In this document: piece by piece, positions 32,873 through 45,700 of the stretch
Position numbering within the stretch: the first letter of the stretch is position 1
Layout of the letters: each line of letters begins with the position of its first letter
DNA from: Anisodus tanguticus
Lineage: Eukaryota > Streptophyta > Magnoliopsida > Solanales > Solanaceae
Direction of reading: 5' to 3'
NCBI GenBank assembly: GCA_034509755.1
Contig: CM067543.1
Coordinates: 18,104,954-18,168,953 of the forward strand
DNA: 64,000 nucleotides
The notes under the pieces: model-generated
Seen by the model: the letters and a program-made list of their open reading frames with translations, nothing else
Database searches by the model: none
Told to the model about the DNA's origin: nothing
Program-made: the position numbers and the translations under genes

Positions 32873-33972
32873 ACAACAACAACAACAACATGCCCAGTGT
32901 AATCCCACATCGTGGGGTCTGGGGAGGGTAGAGTGTACGCAGACCTTATCTCTACCTTGGTAGGTAGAGCGGCTATTTCTAAGAGACACTCGGCTCAAGA
33001 TAGGCATATACACAAGCAAAAGCAAGAGAAACAGTCAGACACGGTCAAGAAATTTAAAGTAGTATGAAAATGATGGTATCAAAAGTGAATATGTAATGAT
33101 AGCACATTTTGAAAAAAAAGTAACTAACTCATAGCAACAGAAATCAAACTACAGGGGAATATAAAGCAATACTACGCATATTCATATGATATGCTAAGCG
33201 GACCTACAGTAATAACACTACAACTACCTGTATGTAAGTGTAAGTAGGACTACGCTTTCTACCCTAATATGTGTCCTCCAAACTGCAAACTACCTACTAC
33301 CTTTCTATCCTAATCCGTGTCCTCCACAACCCCTATCTAAGGTCATGTCCTCAATCAGTTGCACCTGTGCCATATCCCGTCTAATCACCTCTCCCCAATA
33401 TTTTTTCGGCCTACCTCTACCCCTCTTGAACCCATCCATAGCCAATCTCTCACACCTCCGTACTGGGGCATTTATGTCTCTCCTCTGAACATGCCCAAAC
33501 CATATCAACCTCGATTCACGCATCTTATCCTCCACCGAGACCACTCTCACTCTATTCCGGATATCATCATTTCTAATCATATCCCTCGTTGTATGCCCAC
33601 ACATCTATCTCAGTATCCTCATCTCCTCCACTCTCATCGTTTGGATATGTGACGTTTTGACTGGCCAACACTCCACCCCATACAATATTGTCAATCTAAC
33701 CACCACCTTATAAAACTTGCCTTTAAGTTTTGGTGGCACCCTTTTGTGGCATAAGACTCCAGATGCGAGCCTCCATTTAATCCACCCCGCCCCAATATGA
33801 TGTGTGACATTATCATCAATCTCTCCATTCTCTTGGATAATAGACCAGAGGTACTTGAAGCTTCCTTTCTTCGAAATGGCATGAGTACCAAGCCTTACCT
33901 CCTCGCCTGTCTCAGGCTCGCTCCCATTGCTGAACTTGCACTCCAAGTATTCTGTCTTGGAGTGCAAGTTCA
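32873..33972 (-). mobile_element. RTE-type LINE, 5'-truncated
   Basis: On the - strand the last part of an RTE-clade ORF is followed by a 3' UTR containing the widespread Solanaceae tail (GTGGGGTCTGGGGAGGGTAG seen on the + strand at about 32914) and ending in a TTG-repeat tail (CAACAACAAC on the + strand at 32873). Only about 1.1 kb of the element is left, as expected from incomplete reverse transcription. Its 5' junction has an unusual 16-bp inverted repeat (33932-33971). Confidence 0.85.
33305..33955 (-). pseudogene. C-terminal part of the RTE LINE polyprotein
   Basis: Two consecutive open stretches in the same frame. The first gives KTEYLECKFSNGSEPETGEE, KGSFKYLWSIIQENGEIDD, KWRLASGVLCHKRVPPKLKG and VRLTILYGVECWPVK. 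After one TAG at 33605 (Trp in relatives) comes MCGHTTRDMIRNDDIRNRV, SRLIWFGHVQRRDINAPVRR and RGRGRPKKYWGEVIRRDM. This is the conserved region downstream of the RT domain in plant RTE elements. RT and endonuclease are missing through 5' truncation. Non-functional. Confidence 0.88.
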
Positions 33973-34182
33973 ATAAAGAATGAAAATATGTTATTACTTA
34001 TTTCGTTTTAAGATATATTTAAAATTATTTTTCCAACAGTTACTGCCACTAGTTGTAGAGTGTGAATATCAAAGAAACAATATAGACAAAAAAAGTAAAT
34101 TAATTTTTTTCTCTAATATTTTTTGGGCATAATATTTGTTGTAATATTTTTGAATTTTATATTTACTAATTTTTAAATAAAT

Positions 34183-34234
<52 letters not shown>

Positions 34235-34838
34235 TATAAATAATTTTAATTATAATGCAATACTTTAATAGTCAAATGTATATTTAAATTCACATCTCCT
34301 TTTTCACCCAAAAGGTCGTAGGTAGTTTATAATATCGTCTTGGAAAATTTGGAACTTGGAATCATGATATAAAGTTTAAATTGAATTTTTTGTGCAAATT
34401 TCATAAACAAACGTTAATTTAAAATTAAAATATGAAATAATGATTTCATATCACACGGCAAACGCCTACTAAATTAACAATATTTTTCCCAATAGCTCGA
34501 ATCACATACTTACATAGAGCTATTTTCTCCCTACCCATTACCCAATTCGAAAGTATAAACGGCTAAACATTGTGCACAACATAGAGGTGGACGTTCGGTA
34601 TTCTGTTCGGTATTACTAAATTTTGGGTTCGATAATTCGGTAATCGGTAATTAAAGTAGATATCAAATATTGAATCGATAAAGTTCTGTTCGATAATTCG
34701 ATAATCGGTAAATGAAACTTCGGTTCAATACGGTATTCGGTAATATCATATTAAAGTTGACATGCGTTTACATCCATAACAATGTAACAGTGCATCCTTA
34801 AAAAAGAGTATGTGATGCTAAAGCACATTTGAGGTATT
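33973..34838. other. AT-rich spacer with a TA microsatellite and a CGGTATTCGG-rich TE remnant
   Basis: No gene. A (TA)n run lies at 34190-34229. From about 34585 to 34760 the phrases TTCGGTATT, GATAATTCGGTAATCGG and CGGTATTCGGTAA repeat; similar CGGTT/CGGTAT-rich subterminal sequence is common in plant hAT-type elements, so this is probably a transposon end. Confidence 0.45.
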
Positions 34839-35680
34839 AAGGGCTAAGGCCCGCGGGCCGACCCAACCCAACCCGTGATTTGATAGGGTTGTGCTTGAAT
34901 TTTTTAAGCCCATTTAAGAACGAGGCTTTTTAGCCTAGCCTGAGTAAACCCGCTGATCTGTGGGCTTGAGTGTGCGTGGTTGGGCCGGTCCATGGGCCAA
35001 AAAATTTTAATCTAAAAATAAAGAAATAAAAAGAATGTGAAGATGTTAAGACAACATTGTCACAAGAAGAATCAGATGTGCTGGTGTTGGATACATCATA
35101 AGTGCCATGAAAGTTTCTTTGAGAAGTTCATTTTTACTTTTAATGGATGAAATATTATCATTTTATTTTGCGTTTTATTGAGATCTATTGAAACAAAGCT
35201 AGGTTAATATTCCTATTTAGTTAGTTGTATCACTACTCATTAACTATTTAGTTTGCTATTAATATTTCTATTTGGTTCGAGTGATATTAGTTATTAATAT
35301 GTTAAGTGTTAAAGATGTCAAAAGTTATTCAGTTTGCAGAAGGTTTTGTTCTACAAGATCGTTTTCTTCAGTTGTACCCAAAATAATTGCATAGAACGGT
35401 AGAGATTTCTTACCGAAGTCATACAATCAAATCTTTACTTGAAGCTAAACTTAATAAGCATTATTAGAATCATTTTATTTATGGATTTGAGACTTGGTTA
35501 GCAAGAGTAACACCATGTAATATTGTCTTGTAAATATTTATGTTGGTATTTTAAATTAGAATTTAAATTAAAGAATTATGAATTTTTATTTTTTAAAAGG
35601 TGGGCAGGCCCACCCATCAAATTCCAAAGATCGTGTGAGCTAATCCGAATGAGCTGGGTCAACCCGTTTTGACAGCTCTA
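34839..35680. mobile_element. Non-autonomous hAT-like element, about 0.84 kb
   Basis: The left end (GGGCTAAGGCCCGCGGGCCGACCC) and right end (GGGTCAACCCGTTTTGACAGCTCTA) are GC-rich, partly inverted copies around an AT-rich centre without transposase. Flanking GTATTAAG (34834-34841) and ATATTAAG (35681-35688) agree at seven of eight bases but overlap my left boundary by a few bases, so the exact end and target duplication are unsure. Confidence 0.55.
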
Positions 35681-36172
35681 ATATTAAGATACAAATTAAT
35701 TCAGTTCCAATAACTGAAATCATCAAAATGTCCATAAGACTAGCATTTGAGATAAAAACTTATTTAGCTAGTCAACTCTTCAAATAACCACAAATCTTAT
35801 ATGTTTTTATTATTAAACTGCCATTTGAGTACCCCTCAAAATGTCCTTGACTTTTAACAAATGATAAGCATCATATTGGAACTTCAACATAGAGGAAAGT
35901 AACAGTGGTAGTGAAATTCAGTTCATTCCAGCATCACATTTTAGAGGCAGATATGTACCTCCATTTTAGTGTTTCATATAATTAGGATTTAGAGGTGGGC
36001 TTTAAATAATTTGGTATTAGGAAAATATCAAATATCTCATATTAAATATGAATTCCATAATTCTAGAACTTTACTTTCGAATATCTTATGAAATTAATTT
36101 GATAATTCAAGTTTAAGTTATCTATGCCCAGCCCTAACAACACACACGGGATATCCTTGTTGTTTCTTCCAA
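35681..36172. other. Upstream region of the YIP4 gene
   Basis: AT-rich non-coding DNA with no repeat recognised. Expected to contain the promoter of the gene that starts at 36296. Confidence 0.4.
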
Positions 36173-36180
36173 TATAATAA
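36173..36180 (+). promoter_or_regulatory. TATA-like box of YIP4
   Basis: TATAATAA lies 116-123 bases before the ATG. This would place transcription start near 36205 and give a 5' leader of about 90 bases with CT-rich sequence. Position only; not proven. Confidence 0.3.
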
Positions 36181-36295
36181 ACGACTAAGCATTTCCTTGC
36201 ATTCACACCTCAATAGGAGATCACAGCAGTTACCCCACCGAACCCCGCCTTCTCCCCTATCTCCGATCACAAAATCTTCAAATCTACTGGAAAAA

Positions 36296-36772
36296 ATGTC
36301 ACAAGGAGACACAATACCTCTTCACTCGACATCCCAATCGGACATTGATGAGATCGAAAACCTTATCTATTCCAATCCTTCTACTGTCCTTCCAGCACGC
36401 TCTCCTTCTCCTCCTCGTGCTGCTACCATCCCTGTTTCCTCTTCTCCCTTTATGCCTTCCAATCTCCGCCCTACACCACCTCCCCCTGCTGCTAAACCGA
36501 CACCTGTCCCTTCCATTCCAGCTCCCCCTCCGCTACCTTCCAATATAGCTGCTACCGGATTCGGATCTCCACCAAATACCCTTACGGAGCCCGTTTGGGA
36601 TACCATCAAGAGAGATCTGTCCAGAATTGTTAGTAATTTGAAGCTGGTGGTTTTCCCTAATCCTTATAGAGAAGATCCTGGGAAAGCGCTACGTGATTGG
36701 GATCTCTGGGGACCTTTCTTCTTCATTGTTTTCCTTGGTCTCACTTTGTCCTGGTCTGCCTCTGTTAAGAAG
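36296..36772 (+). CDS. YIP4: YIP4 exon 1 (159 codons)
   Basis: The ATG at 36296 is chosen because MSQGDTIPLHSTSQSD is the known start of plant YIP4 proteins; an in-frame opening upstream (from 36197) starts in leader sequence. The exon ends after SASVKK at the donor AAG|GTAAAC. It carries the Pro-rich cytosolic region, the conserved pre-membrane motif and the first membrane span. Confidence 0.95.
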
Positions 36773-39700
36773 GTAAACATTCTCAATTTTATCACCCATT
36801 ACAGTTAAAACATTTGGTAATTTTCCATTCTATTGTTCAAACTCTCGGTTGAGTCTAATTTACTTGTGTGTTGTGGTAGAAGGACTGAATTGTGTAAATT
36901 TCTTAGATGCATTTCTTTTTTGATTTTGCATGTACATTGTTGTTGTAGTCTTGTTGTATAATGTGTGTAATTCTAATTTACTATGGCACAATGGGTTACT
37001 AGTACGCTCAAATTAGATCTAGTCATAGAGGAATAAAAGGATAATGCTCTGGAAATTACAAGTACCAGGGGAACAAAGGAGAAGTTTTATCTATTGGCAA
37101 ACAGCTCAATCAAAACTTGCATAGGTCAAAACTGTTATGTCACTTGTTTCAATAGCAGATACGTAAATTCTTCCAAGGAAACGTAAAAAATTTGTGATTC
37201 CTTTCTCTTCCGATATAATATTGTTCTAAATATAATCACTAAATTCTGATATGCAACAACAACTGCATTCTCAATCCCAAACTAGTAGGGTCGGCTATAT
37301 AATTCTCACTAGCCATTTGGCTCCAATTGTACCCGCTCCATTCTAGTATTCAATAATTTTGCAACTAATGTAAGCTTACAAACATGACTATGATTTTTTA
37401 ACTAACGGAAAACAGATGGATCAAAGCTTACATTAGGTCAAAAGGATAACTTTTCATACCACCAAACAAAAGGGTTATGGTGTTTGTTTCAATAGCAGGT
37501 GCATAAATTCTTCCAAAGAAACACGAGCAATTTGTGATTCCTATATGAGTTCATTTGTAAACTTTAGTCACCCATTCATCTAAACTATTTCAAACAAGAT
37601 CATACATAAGTGTCTCAACTAAAATGACAGTTTCTTTGTATTTCCATTTTTTTGTTCCTAGCTGTTTATATGGTGTTGGAATGAATAAAGTGGGATGGAT
37701 ACAAAGGATTCATAAAGCCAACTCCAACTAATTTGGAATTGAGTCGTAGTTGTTTTATGCATAGTCTACAACTACTTTTGTTCTTGTTTGTGTCCCTCTC
37801 GAGTTCCAATAATCTTTTGTTGTATTGCTGGGTCTCTTTAAAGATGGCTCTACTTTCTCCCTGAATTTTCAGGAATTTGATTTCTGTCTGTTTCATCATC
37901 TAAGTCATCCCAAGTGAAAACTCGGAATTGCCTAAATTTTTAACTGCAACTATATAGCTTCCTATTTCCAATTATAGATCACACTGTACTCATATTGATG
38001 GTCTCAGGTAGAAGGATGGGTAACTCTTTTTTTCTGCTGAGCAACTTAAACTAGTCATCCTCTTCAAAATCTGATGTCTTTTTGTGGACACGTGCCATGA
38101 ACTTGATAGGGTATCTTGATTATAAGTTATCTTTTTACTTTGTGCACTGAATTCCGCCTTGCCTTGAGTTTGCGACAAGCCCCTTTTTTTTATCAGGTAA
38201 ACAATTTCATTTCATAAATCAAAAGGCATCCTACAAAGAGATATGGTTCTCTACAAAGGACACCCAATCCTCTATACTACCTAGGGCTAAATGGGTGCAC
38301 CAAAAATAAATAAGGGATTGGAGACTACTCCTCAACGGTCCAAAACTCATTTCTACCCCTTCAAAAAGCCCTCTTATTTCTCTCTCTCCATATGATCCAC
38401 ATCAAAGCCCGGGGAACAACATTCCACGCCCTGCTCTTTTTTATGCTTCTTTCAGCTTTCCAACAAAACAACACAACAGGTTCTTCACATACCTTGGCAT
38501 CCATCACCCAAGACATACCAAACCAACTGAACATATCCCACCATAATCTCCTCTCCAAGTTGCAGTGTAGTAGAAGATGATCTACATCTTCGCCCCCTCC
38601 TTGCATAAGTAACACCAGCTGATAGAAACAACCTTTCTTTTCCTAACATTTTCCGTTGTCAAAATCACCCTTCTGTGAATAAATACACCTTCCTCGGTAC
38701 CTTAGGGATCCAAATCGACTTCACAGGAAACACCTCCTCCACTCTCACCAAAAGCTTCTCAGGAAAAGGACTTGACAGAAAACACACCATTGTTCCGCAA
38801 CTTCCATCTCATTGACAAGATACCCTAAAAATGTTAGGGAACTTATCTTTTAACAAACAATCTCCACACCAAATATTTCTCCAAAAGCTAATTCTACTCC
38901 AATCCCGTACCTTGAAAGAGATGTTAGCATACAAATCTATCCATCCCTTCATGATATTCGTCCATACACCACACCCAAATGACAACGTGATATAGTTAGA
39001 TCTCCAACCCCCTTCCATCACCCCATATTTATCTATAATCACTCCTCTCCATAAAGATTGAACCTCCACCCTGAATCTCCACAACCATTTCCCTAACAAA
39101 GCTTTGTTAAAGACCCTCAAATCTTTTACTCCCAGACCTCCCCATCTTTAAGGAGTTGTCACTGTCTCCTATCAGACTAAATGATGCTTCTTTCCCCGTT
39201 CACTGAATCTCAACGAAAGTTTCTTTGTAGCCTTTCCAATTTTCCTGTAACACTGATAAGAGATCCTGAAACAGGGACATAAAGTAAGTGGGGATACTTG
39301 ATAAAGTACTCTTAATAAGCACTTCCTTCCTGCCTTTGGACAAATACTTTTTTTCTAGCTTGCAAGTCTCTTCTCGACCCTTTAAAGCATCAGATTCCAC
39401 ACAGTAAGGTCCTTATTCGTGGCCCCAAGGATAAGCCCAAATAAGTAGTAGGTAGAGCCCCTACCCGGCAATGCAAAACCTGGGCAAGCACATCAATGTT
39501 GTCCACTTCACCAACGAGAAAGATCTCACATTGTCTGAGATGAATTTTGAGACCTGAGACCACCTGAAACCAAGTCAGCACTTGGCCCCATTTGCATCAC
39601 AAAAAACCAGAGTATCATCTGCAAACAAAAGATGACAAACCGATAAGGACCCAACACCTCCCACCGCTGCATTGAATCCTTTTAAGTATCCTCCGAAAAC

Positions 39701-42700
39701 AGCTTTATCCATCATCCTACTCAAAGCTTCCATCATCAATATAAAGAGCATAGGTGATAAAGGATCTCCTTGACTCAACCCCTTCGAATTGCCAAAAAAG
39801 CCACACGATATCATTCACCAACACTGAGTAACGCACTGAGGATATACAAAAACTGAACCACTTTCTCCATTTTCCCTGAAACCCATTTTCATCATGATGA
39901 AGTCAAGAAACTTCTCGTTTACATGGTCATAAGCCTTTTTAAGATCTAGTTTGCACAACACTCCTAGAATGCCCCGCTTCCTTCTTGAATCAACCATTTC
40001 GTTTGCCACCAAAGTTGCATCCAAAATCTGCCTACCTTCCACAAAGGCATTTTGGGAAGATGAAACCGTCTCATTCAGGTCCTTCTCAAGTCTATTAGAA
40101 AACTCCTTAGATAAAATCTTGTAGATGCTTCCCACTAGACTAATAAGTGTATTATCCCTGATATTTGTAGCCCCCTCCTATTTAGGGATAATAACAATGA
40201 AAGAAGCATTCAAACTCCTATCGAACTCCTCTCTTTCCTGGAACTCATCAATGGTTTGTATCACATTGCTTTTTACTGTGCTCCAGCAATGTTGAAAAAA
40301 GGCCAAAGTAAAACCGTTAGGTCCGGGGGCCTTGTCACCCGCACAACATTCCATTGCCTCCCTCACCTCCTCCTCCTCAATAGCCCTCTCTAGCCACCCA
40401 CTATTTTCCCTTCCGGTATGATTAAACCCTATACCACCTAAGTTTGGCCTCCATTCTGATTCTTCTTTAAACAATCGTTCATAGAACTGTACAATTGCCC
40501 CTTCTACTTCATCCTCCCCATATGCACCTCCCCATCAACCTCCACTGTCTCTATGAAATTTCTCCTCCTATTAGCGACGGCCACCCTATGAAAAAAATTG
40601 GTATTTGAGTCCCCCTTTTCTAACCACAACACCCTCAATTTTTGTCTCCAACTGATCTGTTGGGCCAACGCCAAAGAGGCTAACTCCCTATTCAACCCCT
40701 CCTTCCTCTCTTTCTCCCTCTCCTCCAACTCCCTCCCACTTCTAATCTTTCTAACTCCCCTGTCTCATTTATAAGCTCCCTTATTTTTACCTCTATCCTC
40801 CGAACACTTCTTTGTTCCACACCGTTAATTCTTCTTTAAGAAACTTCAATTTCTTGAAGGGGAGCCTTGGAGTAACCGGTAAATTTGATGTCATGTGACC
40901 AGGGGGTCATGAGTTCAAGCCGTGAAAAAAACATCTTACAGATATACAATGTAAGGCTGCGTACAATAGACACTTGTGGTCCGGTCCTTTCTCTGAATCC
41001 GCTTTTAGCGGAAGCTTAGTGCGCCGGGCTGCCCCTTTAAGAAACTTTAATTTCTTAGCAAGCCGAAAGGAAGGTCTCCCCTCCACAACATAGCTACTCC
41101 ACCACCTATCCACTTTCTCCCCAAATTCACTCGCTTTTAGCCACGTGGTCTCAAATCTGAATGGGGATCTCGTCCTTCCTGTACTACCATCCAACAAGAT
41201 AGGTGAATGGTCTAAGGTCCGCCTCGGCAAAGGGACTTGTAATTGCGACAAGCCCCTTGTACTACTCTAATGCAACTTTGACATGTCAAACTCATGGTGG
41301 GCGATTAAATAACTGGGAGTAGAAACAGATGGTCACCCAATAACAGATGGTCATAGAGAAGTTACAAAAGTTGTGGCCTTTGGATAGCTTTTTTTTTAAA
41401 TGATTAAAAGCCGAGAAATCAGATATTTAATAGTGATTTTTTGATGCAGAAGTGGTGGAAGAGAATATGCAAGAAGGGAAGGGAATTTATAGCAAGATTT
41501 TAAAATCAGCAGGAAAAAAAAGTATTTTTGGTGAGAAGCAGTTTGTGTTTGACCAATTAATTTAAAAAATACTTTTGCTCAACAATTAGTATTTGGCCCA
41601 AGTGTTTTTCAAAAAAGTTCTTTTGTTGAAAAACTATTTTCTTTAGCTTCTGAAAAACAACTTCTGCTACTCCCCATAAACACTTATTTTCTCCCAAAAG
41701 CTTGGCCAAACATTTCACATTTTTAAAAATAAGCACTTTTAAAAAATAAGCAATTTTGGTCTCCAAACAGGCTATAAATATACACCAAAGTTTCACAGGG
41801 GAGCAAATAACAAATATCTAGTTCTAGAATCAATATTCCTCTTAGTAAAACTGTTAAAACTAGAATATATTAGGGATGTCCAACGGGGCGGGCCGGGCCG
41901 GGCCGGGAGAGGCAGGACGGGAAGAAGTCCCGTCCCGTCCCGTCTCACATCCCCCGGTAGGGCTGGGATTTGGGGGACGTGTCTGGTCGGGATCGGGATT
42001 TGACCTTCTTTTTTTGCCACCTAATTTTTAAAAATAATATATATAAACACTTCAATAATTGAACAAGATAGTGTAATAAAAACATCCCAAAGCTGTTTTT
42101 GTGCCTCTTATTTTATTTAATACAAATATGATTTTTTGGTAATACAATTTCAAAATTGTAACTTTGTGGTGTTGTTCAAAAGTTACAAATCACATAGTAA
42201 AATTGCAATTAAAAAAATTACATATTTAACCATACTTTTTCTAATTTTCACACAATGTCTTGAGGATCTTCAGTTGGAATTGGAATTTGTCGGTCAAATT
42301 GTTCAATGTCACTTCGTGTTCCCTCGGACAAGATTTCGTTGTAGTTGTCTTCTTCTTCGTTGATCTCCGGTTGACCGCACCTTCTACGCTCCGCTCGAAT
42401 CCAATCTCTGAAAAGAACTGCAATCTCCAATGCGTCTCCACCAATGAATGTCTGTGCTCTCCTATTTGAAATCTTCCAGCAGAAAAAGCGCTTTCAGACG
42501 TTGTTGATGATGCTTGAATGTTCAAAACATCTTGGGTCATCTATGCTAGTGTCGGAAATGTATTCTCATTCTGCCTCCAGTATTTCAGCAAGTCTTCATG
42601 TCCTTCGTCATTGACAATTAATTCGTACGGTACAACACCCTTCAAAACATAAACATCAAATTCGCTAACTTGTGAAGAAGTTGAACCACTAAACATTTTA

Positions 42701-45700
42701 TTTCTACGGCCTTCAATACTTGCAGCAGAAACCGCATGTTTTTTATAAGGTTGCAGCGAAGTAGTAGAAGATGGTACAGAAGCTCGGTTGATTATTTGCA
42801 CTTTGTTGTTGGTAATACGTATATACTTGTTTACATTCAGTGTGTATGCTAGACGTAACTTCTTCTTTAGTTGGTTTGTGAGTTGGTTTTTCAGTTAGGT
42901 CTGTTGAAAGTACTTCTATACAATCATAAATCGTTTCTATTAGTGTTTTACAACCGTCTACTTTAATAGTCGGATTTAATACCGCACCAATAATATAAAT
43001 AGTGGGCATAGGAAAAAATATTTTTTTAAACATTTTTTCAATAGATGCCTTGTAAGATAGTTTTTGCATATATTCATTAAGTAACAAAAATATTAGAGCT
43101 ATATAAAATAACATATTTAAAATAGTAGGGTAATAAATACTGAAAAATTCTTTAATAGTTTGAAAAAATTTCTCTAGAAATCCATTAATTTTAAAAAAAA
43201 TTCCCAATCATTATCTCCAATCATATCCCTTGGATTTTTATTATGGACGTTTAATAATAAAGTTATAGGTTGTCTGTAATCGTAAGCAACAAGTAGTTGC
43301 TCATACAGTGAATTCCACCTAGTCGAAACTTCTTCTAGATTTTTCTATAAGGTAATCCACAATCATGACAAATTTTTTTATATTCTTTGTGTCTTTGTAT
43401 TTTATTACATTTAAAAATAAAATTTATAGCAAATTGTATTTTTTCAAGAATGCTTTCAAAAAGTTTTAGGCCATCCTTTACAACTAAGTTATAAATAAGG
43501 CACGCACATCTTATATGAAAATGATCAGGAAAACATGGAGTTAATCGACTTTTTAAAAGTCTTATAGCATAATCATTAGAAGAAGCATTATCTAGTGTAA
43601 TAGTCATAATTTTATCATTTATTCCATAATAATCACAAATTTCATCAATATTTTGTGCAATAAAACTTCTAGTGTGCCTATCATCAATATAACTATATGC
43701 TAAAATATGTTTTTGCATAGATCAATTTTGATCTATCCAATGACATGTTACCGTTAAATAATCATTATCGTTAGTACTACGGCCTATGTCAGAAGTGATA
43801 ACCACTTTGCCATTAAAATGATACAATGCATAACGGAAATATTGTTGATATTCACTTGCAAATTTAAAAACATCCCTTCTAACAGTTGATCTAGGAAAAC
43901 CATTAAAAGTAGGATTATATGTTTCTCGAATGTAATGAATAAAATCAGGAGAGGAAGAAAATGAAAAAGGCAAACCCTCCACCGCAACTAATTTTGCCAT
44001 ATTTTCCCTATCTTTGTTTTTATCATATTTAGGACCAAAAATTCCCCCGTCGTCGGGTTAACTTGACCCTGTACTAGGTCGGGGACACTATGTGAACCTT
44101 GTCCTGACTCCGATGGCATTGGCACACCCGATTTTTTAGCCTGGTATTCATTCCACCTAGCTGTGTGCTCGCCTTGTATATGTCTCAATAAACCTCCAGT
44201 CTTACCTTGACTTTTTCCGATTTTAAATTTATAAACATTCTTACAAATGTTACATCTAGCTAGTTAATTCTCTTGGTCCCTATCAAAAAAATGTCATGCG
44301 GCTGATTTTAATTTTCGTTGTATGGGGCCTCGACTCATACTAGGGGAATATGAGGCATTCCAGTTTCAGTTTCAGGCTATGACTCAGTCTGAGGTTGAGG
44401 TGCACTTGTGGGTGTGTCATCTAGTGGTTCATTTACCTCATCATCTAATGGTATATCATTAAAAAAAATAGTTTTATCTATATGAGTGAAATCAGTGAAA
44501 TATTCGGGACTAGGAATAGGATTACTAGAAGAAGTACCCTTGCCCTTGTTATCCCTACTAGAAGAAGCCTTACCCTTACCCTTAAACATATCTCTTAATG
44601 TTTCCATTTTTAATTATACAAATAAATAATTAAAGATAATGAAATTAAGTGCGATAATTAAAATATTGTACAATAATTATGAAATTAAGTGCGATAATTA
44701 AAATAAAGTAACAATAATAATTTAAAGGAACGAAGGTACCAAACGCCGACGTAACGTCGACGTGTAATCGAGGTTGAAAATTGAAACTTTGCTCGATGGA
44801 TGATCCTCAAGCTAGTTGTCAAATTCACTCCCAATTTTTTTAACTTTGATATAATATTTAATAGTAGGAAGATTTATAGAATTGTGAGAAAAATGAAGAG
44901 TAAAATGAGGTATTTATAGTTGAGAAATAGGGTTAAAGTGTAAATATATTAACGTAGGGGTTAAAAATAAATATTAAGGGGGTAGGGGTTTTATGGGTTG
45001 GGGGTGGGGGTGGGGGGGGGGGGCAAAAATGGCCGTTATAGCCGTTGCGCAAAGGCCAAAATCGAAATTTGGCCGTTGTTGCAACGGTTATTTTTGCAAG
45101 GGGGAAGAGCGGGGCGGGGCGGGTCGATCCCGGGCCCCGTCCTGAGTTCGAACCCCGACATCGATCAAATTTTTTTTTTATGGGTGATCGGGCCGGGTAG
45201 CAGACCGGGGCGGTTAGGGATCGGGCTGACCCGGCCCACGGGACAGGCCTAGTATATATATGATGGAACTCCAGTGTCATGGATACTTTATAGACTTCCT
45301 AAATCTTGGTTTTTAAAACTAAGACTTGCAGGGAGATTGACCTAACCAACCAGAAAGACATCAATACATTTTTTATTTAGGGAAAAACATGAATCAACGA
45401 ACATGTTACAATCTTGGGAGTACATGTGAAAATCATCAAAGTTCTCTACACTAATTTACTCTAAACTCCTGAAGAAATCAATGAGTTCAGTTTCAAAAAA
45501 AGAAATCAATGACAGTAATGCTTTGAGGGAATATAACTCTACGTTGCTTTACTACTCTGTTTGGAAGCTGCTGTTAAGTACTCTTGGAGCAACTCCAATC
45601 AAGAGTATGGGCTTCTTTTTTTTTTTCCCTCATCGCTTAAAGCAATCAGACACAAGTATAGTTGTCACAAAACCCTTGATTATTGCCTCTTTGCTTTCCT

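Larger units (their letters stand above)
36773..38169 (+). other. YIP4 intron 1, proximal part
   Basis: Non-coding. Contains a duplicated segment (37101-37202 and 37411-37542) and two SINE/RTE-like tails, listed separately. Nothing else recognised. Confidence 0.6.
38186..41242 (-). mobile_element. L1-type LINE, 5'-truncated, in YIP4 intron 1
   Basis: A perfect 16-bp duplication TTGCGACAAGCCCCTT flanks it (38170-38185 and 41243-41258), and a short poly-T on the + strand (38186-38190) is the poly-A tail of the - strand element. The content, 5' to 3' on the - strand, is the end of the endonuclease region, RT, and a C-terminal zf-RVT-type domain. 3.06 kb remains of a usual 5-6 kb. A SINE is nested at 40856-41035. 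The orientation is opposite to YIP4. Confidence 0.93.

Noticed and set aside
36367..36609. 80-codon Gly-rich frame on the - strand over YIP4 exon 1
   Set aside because: It is the complement of the Pro-rich exon 1 region; the sense frame is the conserved YIP4 protein.
44933..45280. 115-codon Pro-rich - strand frame
   Set aside because: It falls in the GC-rich terminal repeats of the hAT element, including a run of G; no domain and no conservation expected.
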